64,000 bases of DNA from Janibacter cremeus (GCF_013409205.1 NZ_JACCAE010000001.1:3224001-3288000), one strand, 5' to 3'. Numbered from the stretch's first letter, positions 21,127-30,830 are shown. Numbers and translations: made by a program. The notes: a model not told the origin generated them from the sequence alone.

Positions 21127-21178
21127 CTACCGGCCGGTAGTGCTCTAGCGTCATTCCCGTGGTGATGTGACCCACATC
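21127..21178 (+). promoter_or_regulatory. fabG-fabI promoter with 14-bp palindrome and second inverted repeat
   Basis: CTACCGGCCGGTAG at 21127-21140 is a perfect palindrome lying just upstream of a TAGCGT -10 box (21146-21151), a position expected for a TetR-type repressor operator. Further down, GATGTG-ACC-CACATC at 21164-21178 is a second perfect inverted repeat inside the leader. The regulator is not identified; a FasR/FadR-like fatty-acid regulator is a guess from the target genes. Confidence 0.5.
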
Positions 21179-21201
21179 CGTCCAGCAGAAGATCGACGTG
21201 A

Positions 21202-21921
<720 letters not shown>

Positions 21922-21968
21922 ATGGGCCACCGCTCGCCACAACACACCCACCTGACGAAAGGCAGCAG

Positions 21969-22724
21969 ATGCTGACCGGCAAGACCTTCCTCATCACGGG
22001 CGTCCTCATGGAGTCCTCCATCGCCTTCCACGTCGCCAAGCTCGCGCAGGAGCAGGGTGCCCGGGTCATCCTCACCAGCTTCGGGCGCACCAGCAAGATC
22101 ACCAGGACCATCGCCAAGCGCCTCCCGGTCCAGGCGCCGGTCGTCGAGCTCGACGTCACCAACGAGGAGGACCTCGCCGCCCTGGCCGACCGCATCGGTG
22201 AGCATGCCGAGACGCTCGACGGGGTCCTGCACTCGATCGGCTTCGCGCCCGAGGGTGCCTTCAACTTCCTCGAGGCCGGCTGGGAGGACGTCTCGACCGC
22301 GATCCACGTCTCGGCCTTCTCCCTCAAGGCCCTCGCCGTCGCCGCGCTGCCGCGGATGGCAGATGGCGGGTCAGTCGTCGGCCTGACCTTCGACGCGTCC
22401 TACGCGTGGCCGGTCTACGACTGGATGGGCGTGGCCAAGGCGGCCTTCGAGTCGACCAACCGCTACCTCGCCCGGGACCTGGGTCCGAAGGGCGTGCGTT
22501 GCAACCTCGTCGCCGCCGGCCCGATCAAGACCACTGCCGCGAAGTCGATCCCGGGCTTCGAGCAGTTCGAGGAGAACTGGGACGACCGCGCGCCGCTCGG
22601 CTGGGACGTCGGCGACCCGGTGCCCACCGCCAAGGCGTGCACCATGCTGCTCTCCGACTGGTTCCCCGCGACGACGGGCGAGATCCTGCACGTCGATGGC
22701 GGCGTGCACGCGATGGGTCTCTGA
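21969..22724 (+). CDS. fabI: Enoyl-[acyl-carrier-protein] reductase FabI/InhA
   Basis: NADH-dependent enoyl-ACP reductase completing each fatty-acid elongation cycle; target of triclosan- and isoniazid-type inhibitors. The 251-aa product has the divergent SDR nucleotide motif ITGVLMESSIAFHVAKLA, the LHSIGFAPE segment, and the Y-x6-K catalytic arrangement YDWMGVAKAAFES near residue 157, with a conserved FDASYAW upstream. It ends at HVDGGVHAMGL. It is probably co-transcribed with fabG. Confidence 0.95.
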   Translation: MLTGKTFLITGVLMESSIAFHVAKLAQEQGARVILTSFGRTSKITRTIAKRLPVQAPVVELDVTNEEDLAALADRIGEHAETLDGVLHSIGFAPEGAFNFLEAGWEDVSTAIHVSAFSLKALAVAALPRMADGGSVVGLTFDASYAWPVYDWMGVAKAAFESTNRYLARDLGPKGVRCNLVAAGPIKTTAAKSIPGFEQFEENWDDRAPLGWDVGDPVPTAKACTMLLSDWFPATTGEILHVDGGVHAMGL

Positions 22725-22808
22725 GCCCACGCTGGCTGAGGCGCGACGAAGGAGCCTCGAAGCCACGGCCCGAGCAGAGCCACCATCCCTCTCGCTCCGA
22801 CCAATTCG

Positions 22809-23504
22809 TCACCTCAGCGGGTGGCCGCCTTCGTCGTCACCCTGCGGCACGGGTTCTATCCCAAGCAGGTCGAGGACATGCCGCAGGTCGCGCTCGTCGA
22901 TGGCGACGTCGGCGTACTCACGCACGGTGTGCTTGGCGCAGAAGGCGACACCCAGCTGCGCGGCGGCCATCATCTGCAGGTCGTTCGCGCCGTCGCCGAC
23001 CGCGACCGTGCGGTCCATGTCGACGCCCGCGGCGGCGGCGAGGCGGGTGAGGAAATCGGCCTTGGTGCCCGGGTCGACGACCTCACCGAGCACGGCCCCG
23101 GTGAGGTGGCCGTCGACGACCTCGAGGGCGTTGGCGCGCAGGGTCTCGATGCCCAGCTGTTCAGCGAGCGGGCCGACGACCTCGATGAAGCCCCCGCTGA
23201 CGATCCCCACGACGTGACCGGCCTCGGTCAGCGTCGTGACCAGGGTGCGGGCACCGGGGGTGAGGCGCACTGCGGCACGGACCTGCTCGAGGACCTGCAC
23301 CGGCAGGCCCGCCAGGGTCGCGACCCGGGCGTGCAGGCTCCCCGTGAAATCGAGCTCGCCGCGCATGGCGGCCTCGGTGACGGCCGCGACCTCCTCGCGG
23401 GTGCCTGCGTGGTCGGCGATCAGCTCGATGACCTCGTCCTGGATGAGGGTGGAGTCGACGTCCAGGACGACGAGGATCGGGCCCTCGCCGGGAAGTGCAC
23501 ACAT
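22809..23504 (-). CDS. serB: Phosphoserine phosphatase SerB
   Basis: HAD-superfamily enzyme for the last step of serine synthesis. The 231-aa product shows motif I DVDSTLIQDE (residues about 15-24), motif II VGIVSGGF (near 102), the motif III lysine region in PGTKADFL, and motif IV AVGDGANDLQMM (near 170). It lacks the N-terminal ACT domains of larger actinobacterial SerB proteins. The ATG at 23504 lies seven bases after a TAGACT -10 (complement of 23512-23517), so it is likely leaderless, and it is only 10 bp from the 3' end of glgC, upstream on the same strand. Confidence 0.93.
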   Translation of the reverse strand: MCALPGEGPILVVLDVDSTLIQDEVIELIADHAGTREEVAAVTEAAMRGELDFTGSLHARVATLAGLPVQVLEQVRAAVRLTPGARTLVTTLTEAGHVVGIVSGGFIEVVGPLAEQLGIETLRANALEVVDGHLTGAVLGEVVDPGTKADFLTRLAAAAGVDMDRTVAVGDGANDLQMMAAAQLGVAFCAKHTVREYADVAIDERDLRHVLDLLGIEPVPQGDDEGGHPLR

Positions 23505-23514
23505 GTCGGCAAGT

Positions 23515-24765
23515 CTAGGTCTCGTCGAAGACGTGTCCCTTGCCCACCACTGTGATCCCTGATGCAGTCACGTGCAGGCCACGCACTCGGTCCTCGTCGT
23601 GGTCGACGCCCAGCCGCATCCCCGCGGGCACCGACACCCCCTTGTCGACGATGACCCGGTCCAGCTCGGCGTGCCGACCGATGTCGACACCGTCGAGGAG
23701 CACGCTGTCGCTGACCCGGCTGTAGGAGTGCACGAAGACGCCGGGGGAGAGGACCGAGTTGTCCACGTGCCCGCCGGAGACGACGACGCCGGGGGAGACG
23801 ATCGAGTTGGTCGCACCGCCGGCACGTTCACCGTCCGCGTGGACGAATTTCGCCGGGGGATAGGCACCCTGATGGGTGTTGATCGGCCAGTCGTAGTTGT
23901 AGAGGTTGAACACCGGCAGGATCGAGGTCAGATCCATGTGCGCGTCGAAGTAGCTGTCCATCGTGCCCACGTCCCGCCAGTAGCCGCGGTCGCGCTCGTT
24001 GGACCCGGGGACGGTGTTGTCGGCGAAGTCGTAGGCATAGGCACTACCCGTGGACACGAAGGAGGGCACGATGTCGCCGCCCATGTCGTGCGAGCTGTCG
24101 CAGGACGCCGCATCGGCTCGGATGGCGTCCATCAGCGCCTCGGTGGTGAAGACGTAGTTGCCCATCGATGCGAAGACCTCGTGCGGGGCATCGGGTAGGC
24201 CCTGCGGATCGCTCGGCTTCTCCCGGAAGGCGGTGATGCGCCGCGCGTCCTGCCCGACCTCCATGACACCGAACTGGTCGGCCGTGCCGATCGGTTGGCG
24301 GATCGCGGCGACGGTGCAGTCGGCGCCCGTCTGCAGGTGCTGGGCGACCATCTGGGAGAAGTCCATCCGGTAGACGTGGTCGGCGCCGACCACGACGACG
24401 AGGTCGGGACGCTCGTCGACGATCGCGTTGAAGGACTGGTAGATCGCATCCGCGCTGCCCATGTACCAGCTCTTGCCGCGGCGCTGCTGTGCCGGCACCG
24501 GGGCGACGTAGTGGCCCAGTGGCGAGGCCAGACGCCAGGCCTGGCTGACGTGCCGGTCGAGGCTGTGCGACTTGTACTGGGTGAGGACGATGATCTTCGC
24601 GTAGCCGGAGTTGACGACGTTGCTCAGGGCGAAGTCCACGAGGCGGTAGATCCCGCCGAAGGGGACCGCCGGCTTCGCTCGGTCGGCCGTGAGCGGCATC
24701 AGCCGCTTGCCCTCACCGCCGGCGAGGACGATGGCGAGGACCTTCGGTTGCTTTCCACCGGGCAT
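23515..24765 (-). CDS. glgC: Glucose-1-phosphate adenylyltransferase (ADP-glucose pyrophosphorylase)
   Basis: Makes ADP-glucose for glycogen and related alpha-glucans. The 416-aa product has the nucleotidyltransferase motif [14 protein letters not shown] (residues about 13-26), [10 protein letters not shown], the sugar-binding region [17 protein letters not shown] and a C-terminal left-handed beta-helix (repeats around [20 protein letters not shown]). ATG at 24765 has GAAGGGA upstream. It is divergent from glgA, the usual actinobacterial layout, with 106 bp between the two starts. Confidence 0.95.
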   Translation of the reverse strand: MPGGKQPKVLAIVLAGGEGKRLMPLTADRAKPAVPFGGIYRLVDFALSNVVNSGYAKIIVLTQYKSHSLDRHVSQAWRLASPLGHYVAPVPAQQRRGKSWYMGSADAIYQSFNAIVDERPDLVVVVGADHVYRMDFSQMVAQHLQTGADCTVAAIRQPIGTADQFGVMEVGQDARRITAFREKPSDPQGLPDAPHEVFASMGNYVFTTEALMDAIRADAASCDSSHDMGGDIVPSFVSTGSAYAYDFADNTVPGSNERDRGYWRDVGTMDSYFDAHMDLTSILPVFNLYNYDWPINTHQGAYPPAKFVHADGERAGGATNSIVSPGVVVSGGHVDNSVLSPGVFVHSYSRVSDSVLLDGVDIGRHAELDRVIVDKGVSVPAGMRLGVDHDEDRVRGLHVTASGITVVGKGHVFDET

Positions 24766-24871
24766 CGGGCACTCCCTTCGTGGCTCCCTGGCGCTCGCAC
24801 CACCCCGGGACCCAAGGGCGGCGCCTTCGTTCTGCTGACGAATGTAGTCGGTCGCGGCCTACGCTGGGCGG

Positions 24872-26068
24872 GTGCGCGTCGACATCCTGACCAAGGAATA
24901 CCCCCCGGCGATCTACGGCGGTGCCGGGGTCCACGTGGCAGAGCTGAGCCGGGCGCTGCGCGAGCGTGGTGACACGGACGTGCGCGTGCGCTGCTTCGGC
25001 GACCCCCGGGACGAAGGGGGGACGACCGCCTACCTCGAGCCGGACACCCTGGCCGGGGCGAACCCCGCGCTGACGACGATGGGTGTCGACCTCGCGATGG
25101 CTGCGGACTGCGAGGGTGCGGACCTGGTGCACAGCCACACCTGGTACGCCAACTTCGCCGGCCACACCGCCTCGCTCCTGCACGGCCTGCCGCACATCGT
25201 CTCCGCGCACAGCCTCGAGCCGTTGCGGCCCTGGAAGGCCGAGCAGCTCGGCGGTGGGTACCGCCTCTCCTCGTGGGTGGAGCGCACCGCCTACGAGGGG
25301 GCGGCTGCGGTCATCGCGGTCAGTGCGGGGATGCGTGCGGACATCCTGCGCAGCTACCCCGACGTCGACCCGTCACGGGTGCACGTGGTGCACAACGGGA
25401 TCGACTCGCAGCTGTGGCAGCCGGGTGAGGACCTTGACGTCGTGCGTCGGCACGGGGTCGACCCGGACCGGCCGGCGGTGGTCTTCGTCGGGAGGATCAC
25501 CCGGCAGAAGGGCCTGCCCCACCTGCTGCGAGCGGCCAAGGACCTGCCCGCGGACGTCCAACTCGTCCTGTGCGCGGGGGCGCCGGACACCCCGGAGCTG
25601 CTCGCCGAGGTCGAGGCGCTCATCGCGCAGCTGCACCGGCAGCGTGACGGGGTCGTGTGGATCCCGCAGATGCTGCCCCGTCACGAGGTCATCGCCCTGC
25701 TCACCTCGGCCACGGTCTTCGCCTGCCCGTCCGTCTACGAGCCGCTGGGCATCGTCAACCTCGAGGCCATGGCGTGCGGACTGCCCGTCGTCGCCACTGC
25801 CACCGGCGGGATCCCCGAGGTCGTCGTCGACGGCGACACCGGGTGGTTGGTGCCGATCGAGCAGGTGCAGGACGGGACGGGCCTCCCCGTCGACCGGGCG
25901 CGCTTCGAGCGCGACCTGGCGCAGGCCCTCACCGACGCGCTGACGGATCCCCGGCGTGCCGCCGCACGAGGTGCGGCAGGGCGCGAGCGCGCCGTGGAGC
26001 AGTTCTCGTGGGCCAGCATCGGCGAGCGGACCATGGAGGTCTACGCCGGCGTGCTCAGCGACTCCTGA
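24872..26068 (+). CDS. glgA: ADP-glucose-dependent glycosyltransferase (glycogen synthase, GT4 type)
   Basis: GT4-fold transferase annotated as actinobacterial GlgA. The mycobacterial relative (GlgM) uses ADP-glucose to make maltose-1-phosphate, so the product may be M1P rather than glucan. The 398-aa protein has the N-terminal EYPPAIYGGAGVHVAEL, the middle VVFVGRITRQKGLPHLLRA and the nucleotide-sugar ExxxxxxxE motif in CPSVYEPLGIVNLEAMACG. GTG 24872 lies six bases after a TACGCT -10 (24860-24865), which supports a leaderless start. It forms an ADP-glucose pathway with divergent glgC. Confidence 0.92.
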   Translation: MRVDILTKEYPPAIYGGAGVHVAELSRALRERGDTDVRVRCFGDPRDEGGTTAYLEPDTLAGANPALTTMGVDLAMAADCEGADLVHSHTWYANFAGHTASLLHGLPHIVSAHSLEPLRPWKAEQLGGGYRLSSWVERTAYEGAAAVIAVSAGMRADILRSYPDVDPSRVHVVHNGIDSQLWQPGEDLDVVRRHGVDPDRPAVVFVGRITRQKGLPHLLRAAKDLPADVQLVLCAGAPDTPELLAEVEALIAQLHRQRDGVVWIPQMLPRHEVIALLTSATVFACPSVYEPLGIVNLEAMACGLPVVATATGGIPEVVVDGDTGWLVPIEQVQDGTGLPVDRARFERDLAQALTDALTDPRRAAARGAAGRERAVEQFSWASIGERTMEVYAGVLSDS

Positions 26069-26075
26069 CGGCCCG

Positions 26076-26831
26076 TCACCGCGCGGGCACCCAGCCGGCG
26101 AGGGTGGCGCAGGCGGCATTCGTCGCCTCGGCGAGTGCCTCCTCTGCATCGCGGTGCAGAGCGCGCAGGGCGCTCGCCCTCGTGTGCTCGTGGGCAGCGG
26201 AGAGCGTGCCGGAGTTCTCCAGGCCGACCGTTGCGGCGACCGAGAGGGTCGCGGCCATCCCGATGACCCGGCGCGCCCGGTCGGGTAGCTGCGGCGGCAG
26301 TGCCCAGTCGGCCCCGAGTCGGTCGTCGACGAGGTCGTGGGCGAGATCGCTCGACCAGGGGCGACCGCCGATGTCCTCGAGGTCGTCGACGGCGGCGAGC
26401 AGGCGCCGGCGCAGGTGACGCTCGAGCTGGGAGTGGTCGAGCGCCTCGATCCGGTGGACCGGGACCGGGTCGCAGTCGTGGGCGACCCAGTCGATCCGGT
26501 GGGCGGTGGCGCCCGCCGAGCCGTATGACGAGTGCTCCGGGACGAGCATCCCGCCCAGGCCCGGGACGAAGAGGGCCTCGCCCGCCTCGACCGCCGCCTG
26601 GGTGGCGACGGGACCGCACCGGGGCAGGCCGGCTGTGTGGCCGGGACCGGGGAGGGCGACGAGCACGGCCGCTTCGCCGAGGTCGCGCCACAGTCGCAGC
26701 TGCTCCTGCAGGTCCTGCGTTTGACCGACGTCCGGCAGCGCCCGAGCGAGGGCACCGGGAACTCCCGTGTCCGCGGCCCAGGCATGGGTGGACCACAGGG
26801 CGACACGGACGGAGGCAGGCAGTTCGTGCAT
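26076..26831 (-). CDS. Conserved hypothetical protein, unknown function
   Basis: 251-aa soluble protein starting MHELPASVRVALWSTHAWAA. Visible features are an Ala/Leu-rich helical composition, the segment GPGHTAGLPRCGP, a LGGMLVPEHSSYG loop and a C-terminal helical domain. I recognise no catalytic motif or named domain. Its 3' end is 7 bp from the end of glgA (convergent). The start is only 38 bp from the divergent ABC ATPase gene at 26870, and TATCAT (complement of 26839-26844) is a -10 seven bases before its ATG. Confidence 0.7.
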   Translation of the reverse strand: MHELPASVRVALWSTHAWAADTGVPGALARALPDVGQTQDLQEQLRLWRDLGEAAVLVALPGPGHTAGLPRCGPVATQAAVEAGEALFVPGLGGMLVPEHSSYGSAGATAHRIDWVAHDCDPVPVHRIEALDHSQLERHLRRRLLAAVDDLEDIGGRPWSSDLAHDLVDDRLGADWALPPQLPDRARRVIGMAATLSVAATVGLENSGTLSAAHEHTRASALRALHRDAEEALAEATNAACATLAGWVPAR

Positions 26832-26869
26832 CTCACCGATGATAGGGACCGGCGGTTAGGGTCGGGGGC
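26832..26869. promoter_or_regulatory. Compact divergent leaderless promoter pair
   Basis: Only 38 bp separate two divergent start codons. TATCAT on the minus strand (26839-26844) and TAGGGT on the plus strand (26857-26862) each end seven bases before their ATG. The -35 region of each promoter must therefore lie over the other's -10 or coding start, so the two promoters cannot easily be occupied together. Confidence 0.5.
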
Positions 26870-27655
26870 ATGAGTGATGTCCTCGCCCTCGCCGGTGCCA
26901 CCGTGGTGCGCGGCGACACCACGCTGCTCGATGACGTCGACTGGGAGGTCGAGGAGGGGCAGCGCTGGGTGGTCCTCGGCCCCAACGGTGCCGGGAAGAC
27001 CACGCTCCTGCAGCTTGCCGCCGCCCGCATGCACCCCACGAGCGGGGTCGTCGGCATCCTCGGCGAGGTCCTCGGCGCCGTCGACGTCTTCGACCTGCGC
27101 CCGCGGATCGGCCTGTCCTCGGCAGTGCTCGCAGAGCGGATCCCGAACGGGGAGAAGGTCGAGGACGTCGTCGTCACCGCGTCCTGGGGGGTTGTGGGTC
27201 GGTGGCGGGAGACCTATGAGGACCTCGACCACGGGCGGGCCCGAGATCTGCTCGACGCGCTCGGGGTCGCCCACCTGGGCCAGCGCGCCTTCGGGACCCT
27301 CTCGGAGGGTGAGCGCAAGCGGGTGCAGATCGCGCGGGCCCTGATGACCGATCCGGAGCTGATGCTCCTCGACGAGCCCACGGCCGGGCTGGACCTCGGC
27401 GGTCGCGAGGACCTCGTCGGCCGACTCGGCGAGATCGCCGCCGACCTCGAGGCCCCTGCCGTGGTCATGGTGACCCACCACGTGGAAGAGATTCCGCCGA
27501 ACTTCACCGACGTGCTGCTGCTGCGCGAGGGACACGTCGTGGCCCAGGGGCCGATCGAGCTGACGCTGACCGAGGCCAACCTCTCCGAGACCTTCGGCCT
27601 CGACCTCGCGCTGGAGCAGCACGGGCAGCGCTGGTCCTCCCGCGCGCGGGTCTGA
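26870..27655 (+). CDS. Orphan ABC ATP-binding protein
   Basis: Single ABC ATPase domain, 261 aa, with no permease encoded next to it. Walker A is GPNGAGKTTL (about residues 39-48), the signature is LSEGERKRVQIARAL (an SEGE variant instead of SGGQ), Walker B is LMLLDEPTAGLD and the switch is VTHHVEEIP. The SEGE signature and the C-terminal EEIPPNFTDVLLLREG resemble the ModF/YlmA-like group of stand-alone ATPases. Substrate or role unknown. The ATG is directly behind a TAGGGT -10. Confidence 0.85.
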   Translation: MSDVLALAGATVVRGDTTLLDDVDWEVEEGQRWVVLGPNGAGKTTLLQLAAARMHPTSGVVGILGEVLGAVDVFDLRPRIGLSSAVLAERIPNGEKVEDVVVTASWGVVGRWRETYEDLDHGRARDLLDALGVAHLGQRAFGTLSEGERKRVQIARALMTDPELMLLDEPTAGLDLGGREDLVGRLGEIAADLEAPAVVMVTHHVEEIPPNFTDVLLLREGHVVAQGPIELTLTEANLSETFGLDLALEQHGQRWSSRARV

Positions 27656-27729
27656 CCTGCCGGATCACTCGCCGGGCCGTCCACCGAACCCGGTCCGCGC
27701 CCGTGCCCGGCGCCGTCTAGGGTGACCGG

Positions 27730-28503
27730 GTGTCCTGGCTGGAGATCGGTGCGGTGGTCCTCGCTGCCCTGTGGGCCGGCGGGATCAACACCCTCGTCGG
27801 GTCGGGAACGCTCGTGACCTTCCCGACACTGCTCGTGCTGGGTGTGCCGCCGCTCACGGCGAACATCTCCAACTCGATCGGTCTGGTCGCCGGTGGGATC
27901 AGCGGCACCATCGGATACCTGCCGGAGATGAAGGGCCTGGGTCGCAAGGTCCTCCAACTGGTCCCGATGTCGATCATCGGCGCGATCATCGGCGCACTGC
28001 TCCTGCTCGTTCTGCCGGCAGCGGCCTTCGCCGCCATCGTGCCCGCACTCATCGCCCTGGGCATCCTGCTGGTGGTCCTCGGCCCGCGGCTGTCGGCGTG
28101 GTCAAAGCGCCGACACCGGGAGGGCGCGGAGATCCCCGCGTGGCGCGTGGTGGCCCTCATGGCGGGTGTCTTGCTCGCTGGTGTCTACGGCGGCTACTTC
28201 GGTGCGGCCCAGGGCGTCATCCTCATCGGTCTGCTCTCGGCGCTGTCGACCGAGCGTCTCCAGGCGCTCAACGGGCTGAAGAACGTCCTGGCCACGATCG
28301 CCAACGCCGTCTCGTCCCTCGTCTTCATCATCGTCGAGCCCGACCTCGTCGACTGGCGGATCGCCGGACTGGTCGCCATCGGCGCGATCATCGGTGGCGG
28401 CCTTGGCGCCCGATTCGGCCGCCGACTGCACCCCAATGCCCTGCGCGCCGTGATCGTCGTCGTCGGCGTGGTCGGCCTGGTCAAGTTCGTCCTCTTCCCG
28501 TGA
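27730..28503 (+). CDS. TauE/SafE family membrane permease (sulfite/organosulfonate exporter-like), first copy
   Basis: 257-aa membrane protein with eight hydrophobic helices, carrying the family N-terminal segment AALWAGGINTLVGSGTLVTF and internal repeat GVYGGYFGAAQGVILIGLLS. TauE/SafE members export sulfite, sulfoacetate or related anions, and a role in sulfur balance would suit the sulfite-producing genes at 14.7-17.2 kb, though they are 10 kb away. GTG 27730 is six bases after a TAGGGT -10 (27718-27723), so it is probably leaderless. It overlaps the next TauE/SafE gene by 4 bp. Confidence 0.88.
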   Translation: MSWLEIGAVVLAALWAGGINTLVGSGTLVTFPTLLVLGVPPLTANISNSIGLVAGGISGTIGYLPEMKGLGRKVLQLVPMSIIGAIIGALLLLVLPAAAFAAIVPALIALGILLVVLGPRLSAWSKRRHREGAEIPAWRVVALMAGVLLAGVYGGYFGAAQGVILIGLLSALSTERLQALNGLKNVLATIANAVSSLVFIIVEPDLVDWRIAGLVAIGAIIGGGLGARFGRRLHPNALRAVIVVVGVVGLVKFVLFP

Positions 28504-29225
28504 CCGCCTGGCTCGACCCGACCATTCTCGCCCTCGGCCTGGCCGTCGGGCTCGGGGCCTTCGTCCAGTCCTCCATCGGCTTCGGTATCGCGGTCGTCTC
28601 GGCGCCCGTGATCGTCGTGGTCGAGCCGCAGCTGATGCCGGTGTCGCTGATGGTCTGCGCGATCTTCCTGCCGTGCGTGCAGCTCGCCAGCGGACCCCGC
28701 GAGGTGAGTTGGCGTCCCCTTGGGTGGTCGTTGGTGGCCCGATTGCTCGCCACGCCCTTCGGCGTGCTGATCGTGGCCGCGACCTCGGCCGATGCCATCG
28801 CCTTGATCGTCGGGGTGCTCATCCTGATCACGGTGGCCGTCTCGGTGCGGGCCGTGGATGTGCGTCCCACCCGGGGCAGCATGCTGGCTGCCGGCGCGAT
28901 CAGCGGTGTGTCCGGCACGGCCGCCTCGATCGGTGGGCCCTTCATGGCCCTGGCGATGCAGCACGAGCCCCCGCACCGGCTGCGCTCCACCCTGGCTGTG
29001 TTCTTCATCGGAGGCACCGGCGTCAGCCTCGTGGGTCTGGCCCTGGCCGGGCAGGTCAGCACCGAGCAGCTGCAGGCCGGGCTGACGTGGTGGCCCTTCG
29101 TCGTCGCTGGGCACCTGGCTGCCGGTCCGGTGCGCTCACGACTGGACGCCAGGGTCCTGCGACGGGTCGTGCTCACCTTCTGCGTCGTGGCCAGCCTCGG
29201 CGTCATCACCCGCACGCTGCTCTAG
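28500..29225 (+). CDS. TauE/SafE family membrane permease, second copy
   Basis: 241-aa membrane protein of the same superfamily but a distinct branch: AVGLGAFVQSSIGFGIAVVS replaces the GGINTLVGSG motif of its neighbour, and SGVSGTAASIGGPFMALAM forms the second half-repeat. GTG at 28500 overlaps the previous stop (GTGA), giving a coupled pair. Two different four-plus-four-helix proteins in one operon could form a hetero-oligomer or two separate exporters; the sequence does not decide. Confidence 0.86.
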   Translation: MTAWLDPTILALGLAVGLGAFVQSSIGFGIAVVSAPVIVVVEPQLMPVSLMVCAIFLPCVQLASGPREVSWRPLGWSLVARLLATPFGVLIVAATSADAIALIVGVLILITVAVSVRAVDVRPTRGSMLAAGAISGVSGTAASIGGPFMALAMQHEPPHRLRSTLAVFFIGGTGVSLVGLALAGQVSTEQLQAGLTWWPFVVAGHLAAGPVRSRLDARVLRRVVLTFCVVASLGVITRTLL

Positions 29226-29234
29226 CCTGCTCCC

Positions 29235-30044
29235 GTGCCGATCACCATCACCGACCCCGGCGACGAGCGTCTGCGCGACTTCGTCGGCCTCACCGACGTG
29301 CGGATGCGCCGTCTCCTCGAACCGGCCGGCGGCCTCTACCTCGCCGAGAGCGAGAAGGTCATCCGCCGCGCCCTGGCCACCGGCCACGAGCCGCGTGCCT
29401 TCCTCATGGGTGAGCGGTGGTTGGTCGACCTCGCCGACATCGTCGAGGAGGCCGAGGCGAAGGGGGTCCCGGTCTACACCGGGACGGCGGAGGTCATCGA
29501 GGGGATCACCGGGTACAACCTCCACCGCGGGGCGCTGGCGTCGATGCACCGGCCGCAACTCCCTTCGCTCGTCGAGGTGCTCGACGGCGCGCGACGCGTC
29601 CTGGTCATCGAGGACGTCGTCGACCACACCAATGTCGGCGCCGTCTTCCGTTCGGCCGCCGCTCTGGGCACCGATGCGGTGCTCGTGACACCGCGGTGCG
29701 CCGACCCGCTCTACCGGCGCGCCATCAGGGTGTCCATGGGCACGGTCTTCCAGGTCCCGTGGACGCGGATCGAGGCCTGGCCCGACGGTGTCGAGCACCT
29801 GCGCGCGGCAGGCTTCACGGTCGCGGCGCTGGCGCTGGCACCCGACGCGATCGGGCTCGACGAGCTCTCGGCCGATCCGCCCGAGCGACTGGCGCTCGTC
29901 CTGGGGACCGAGGGCGACGGCCTGGCCCGTCGCACCCTCGGCCGCGTCGACCTGACCGTGACGATCCCGATGACCGGGGTCGTCGACTCGCTCAACGTCG
30001 CGGCGGCGGGGGCCGTGGCCGCGTGGGAGTTGCGGGTGCGCTGA
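29235..30044 (+). CDS. SpoU/TrmH family RNA 2'-O-methyltransferase
   Basis: SAM-dependent RNA ribose methyltransferase with the SPOUT trefoil knot. The 269-aa product has an N-terminal RNA-binding domain (YLAESEKVIRRALATGHEP), motif 1 in EDVVDHTNVGAVFRSAAALG (about residues 128-147), motif 2 LALVLGTEGDGLARRTL and motif 3 IPMTGVVDSLNVAAAGAVAA. Target could be 23S rRNA or tRNA. GTG 29235 is six bases after TAGCCT (29223-29228), within the 3' end of the preceding gene, another leaderless candidate. Confidence 0.9.
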   Translation: MPITITDPGDERLRDFVGLTDVRMRRLLEPAGGLYLAESEKVIRRALATGHEPRAFLMGERWLVDLADIVEEAEAKGVPVYTGTAEVIEGITGYNLHRGALASMHRPQLPSLVEVLDGARRVLVIEDVVDHTNVGAVFRSAAALGTDAVLVTPRCADPLYRRAIRVSMGTVFQVPWTRIEAWPDGVEHLRAAGFTVAALALAPDAIGLDELSADPPERLALVLGTEGDGLARRTLGRVDLTVTIPMTGVVDSLNVAAAGAVAAWELRVR

Positions 30045-30050
30045 CGCAGG

Positions 30051-30587
30051 TCAGGCCTGGTACGTCCCCGTGATGACTGCCCGGCCGAGCGTGTGGCCGA
30101 GGTAGGTGAAGGCCGCCACCGTGCAACTGACGCTGCCGTCGATGCCCAGGCCACCCGGCTCGGTGTCCAGCGCGTGCACGGCGAAGACGTAGCGGTGGAC
30201 CATGTCGCCCTCCGGCGGGGCTGCCCCGCCGAAGTCCTGCGTGCCGTTGTCCGTCGTGGTCATGAAGGCACCCTGGGGGAGGCCTGCGCCACCCTCGGCG
30301 CCGGCACCCGCCGGGAGCGAGGTGGTGTCCGCCGGCAGGTCGACCACGGTCCAGTGCCAGAAGCCTGCCGGGGTCGGGGCGTCCGGGTCGAAGCACGAGA
30401 CAGCGAAGCTCTTGGTGCCCTCCGGAGCGCCTGACCACGACAGCTGGGGGCTGCGGTTGCCGCCGGCGGCGATCTGCGCGTCCGGCAGGCTCGCGCCGTC
30501 GGTGAAGTCCTCGCTGGTGACCTCGAAGGTGGCCGTGGCGGGGAGCATCTCGTAGGGGGCTGGTGCGGTCGGTCGCGTGAAGTCCAT
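30051..30587 (-). CDS. YbhB/YbcL family Raf-kinase-inhibitor-like protein (PEBP fold)
   Basis: 178-aa phosphatidylethanolamine-binding-protein-like protein with the family motifs [39 protein letters not shown] and [11 protein letters not shown]. Bacterial members bind small anionic ligands in this pocket; physiological role unclear. ATG 30587 ([14 protein letters not shown]) lies seven bases after a TAGGGT -10 (complement of 30595-30600). It is convergent with the methyltransferase gene, 6 bp apart, and is the last housekeeping gene before the tRNA-linked island. Confidence 0.88.
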   Translation of the reverse strand: MDFTRPTAPAPYEMLPATATFEVTSEDFTDGASLPDAQIAAGGNRSPQLSWSGAPEGTKSFAVSCFDPDAPTPAGFWHWTVVDLPADTTSLPAGAGAEGGAGLPQGAFMTTTDNGTQDFGGAAPPEGDMVHRYVFAVHALDTEPGGLGIDGSVSCTVAAFTYLGHTLGRAVITGTYQA

Positions 30588-30734
30588 GCTCTCGACCCTA
30601 GGAGGTTCGTCCGAGTCGGTCGAGGAGAGGCCGGGGGTCTGCCCGCGCTCGGCCCCGGATTTCATCCCCGGCGGATCGCCGTGTAAAGTTTCACGTCGTT
30701 GCCCCGGTGACCCCACCACCGGTCAGCACCACTC

Positions 30735-30820
30735 GTCCGGGTGGCGGAATTGGCAGACGCGCTAGCTTGAGGTGCTAGTGTCCGTATTAGGACATGGGGG
30801 TTCAAGTCCCCCCTCGGACA
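30735..30820 (+). tRNA. tRNA-Leu (anticodon GAG)
   Basis: 86-nt class II tRNA. The acceptor GTCCGGG pairs with CTCGGAC at 30813-30819, the anticodon arm CTAGC-TTGAGGT-GCTAG gives GAG, the long variable arm TGTCC...GGACA is present, and the T arm holds GGTTCAAGTCC. No CCA is encoded; the next bases are CACACG. A TAAAGT hexamer at 30684-30689 could be its -10. It marks the start of the accessory region and is a plausible historical integration site. Confidence 0.95.
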
Positions 30821-30830
30821 CACGTGAGGA

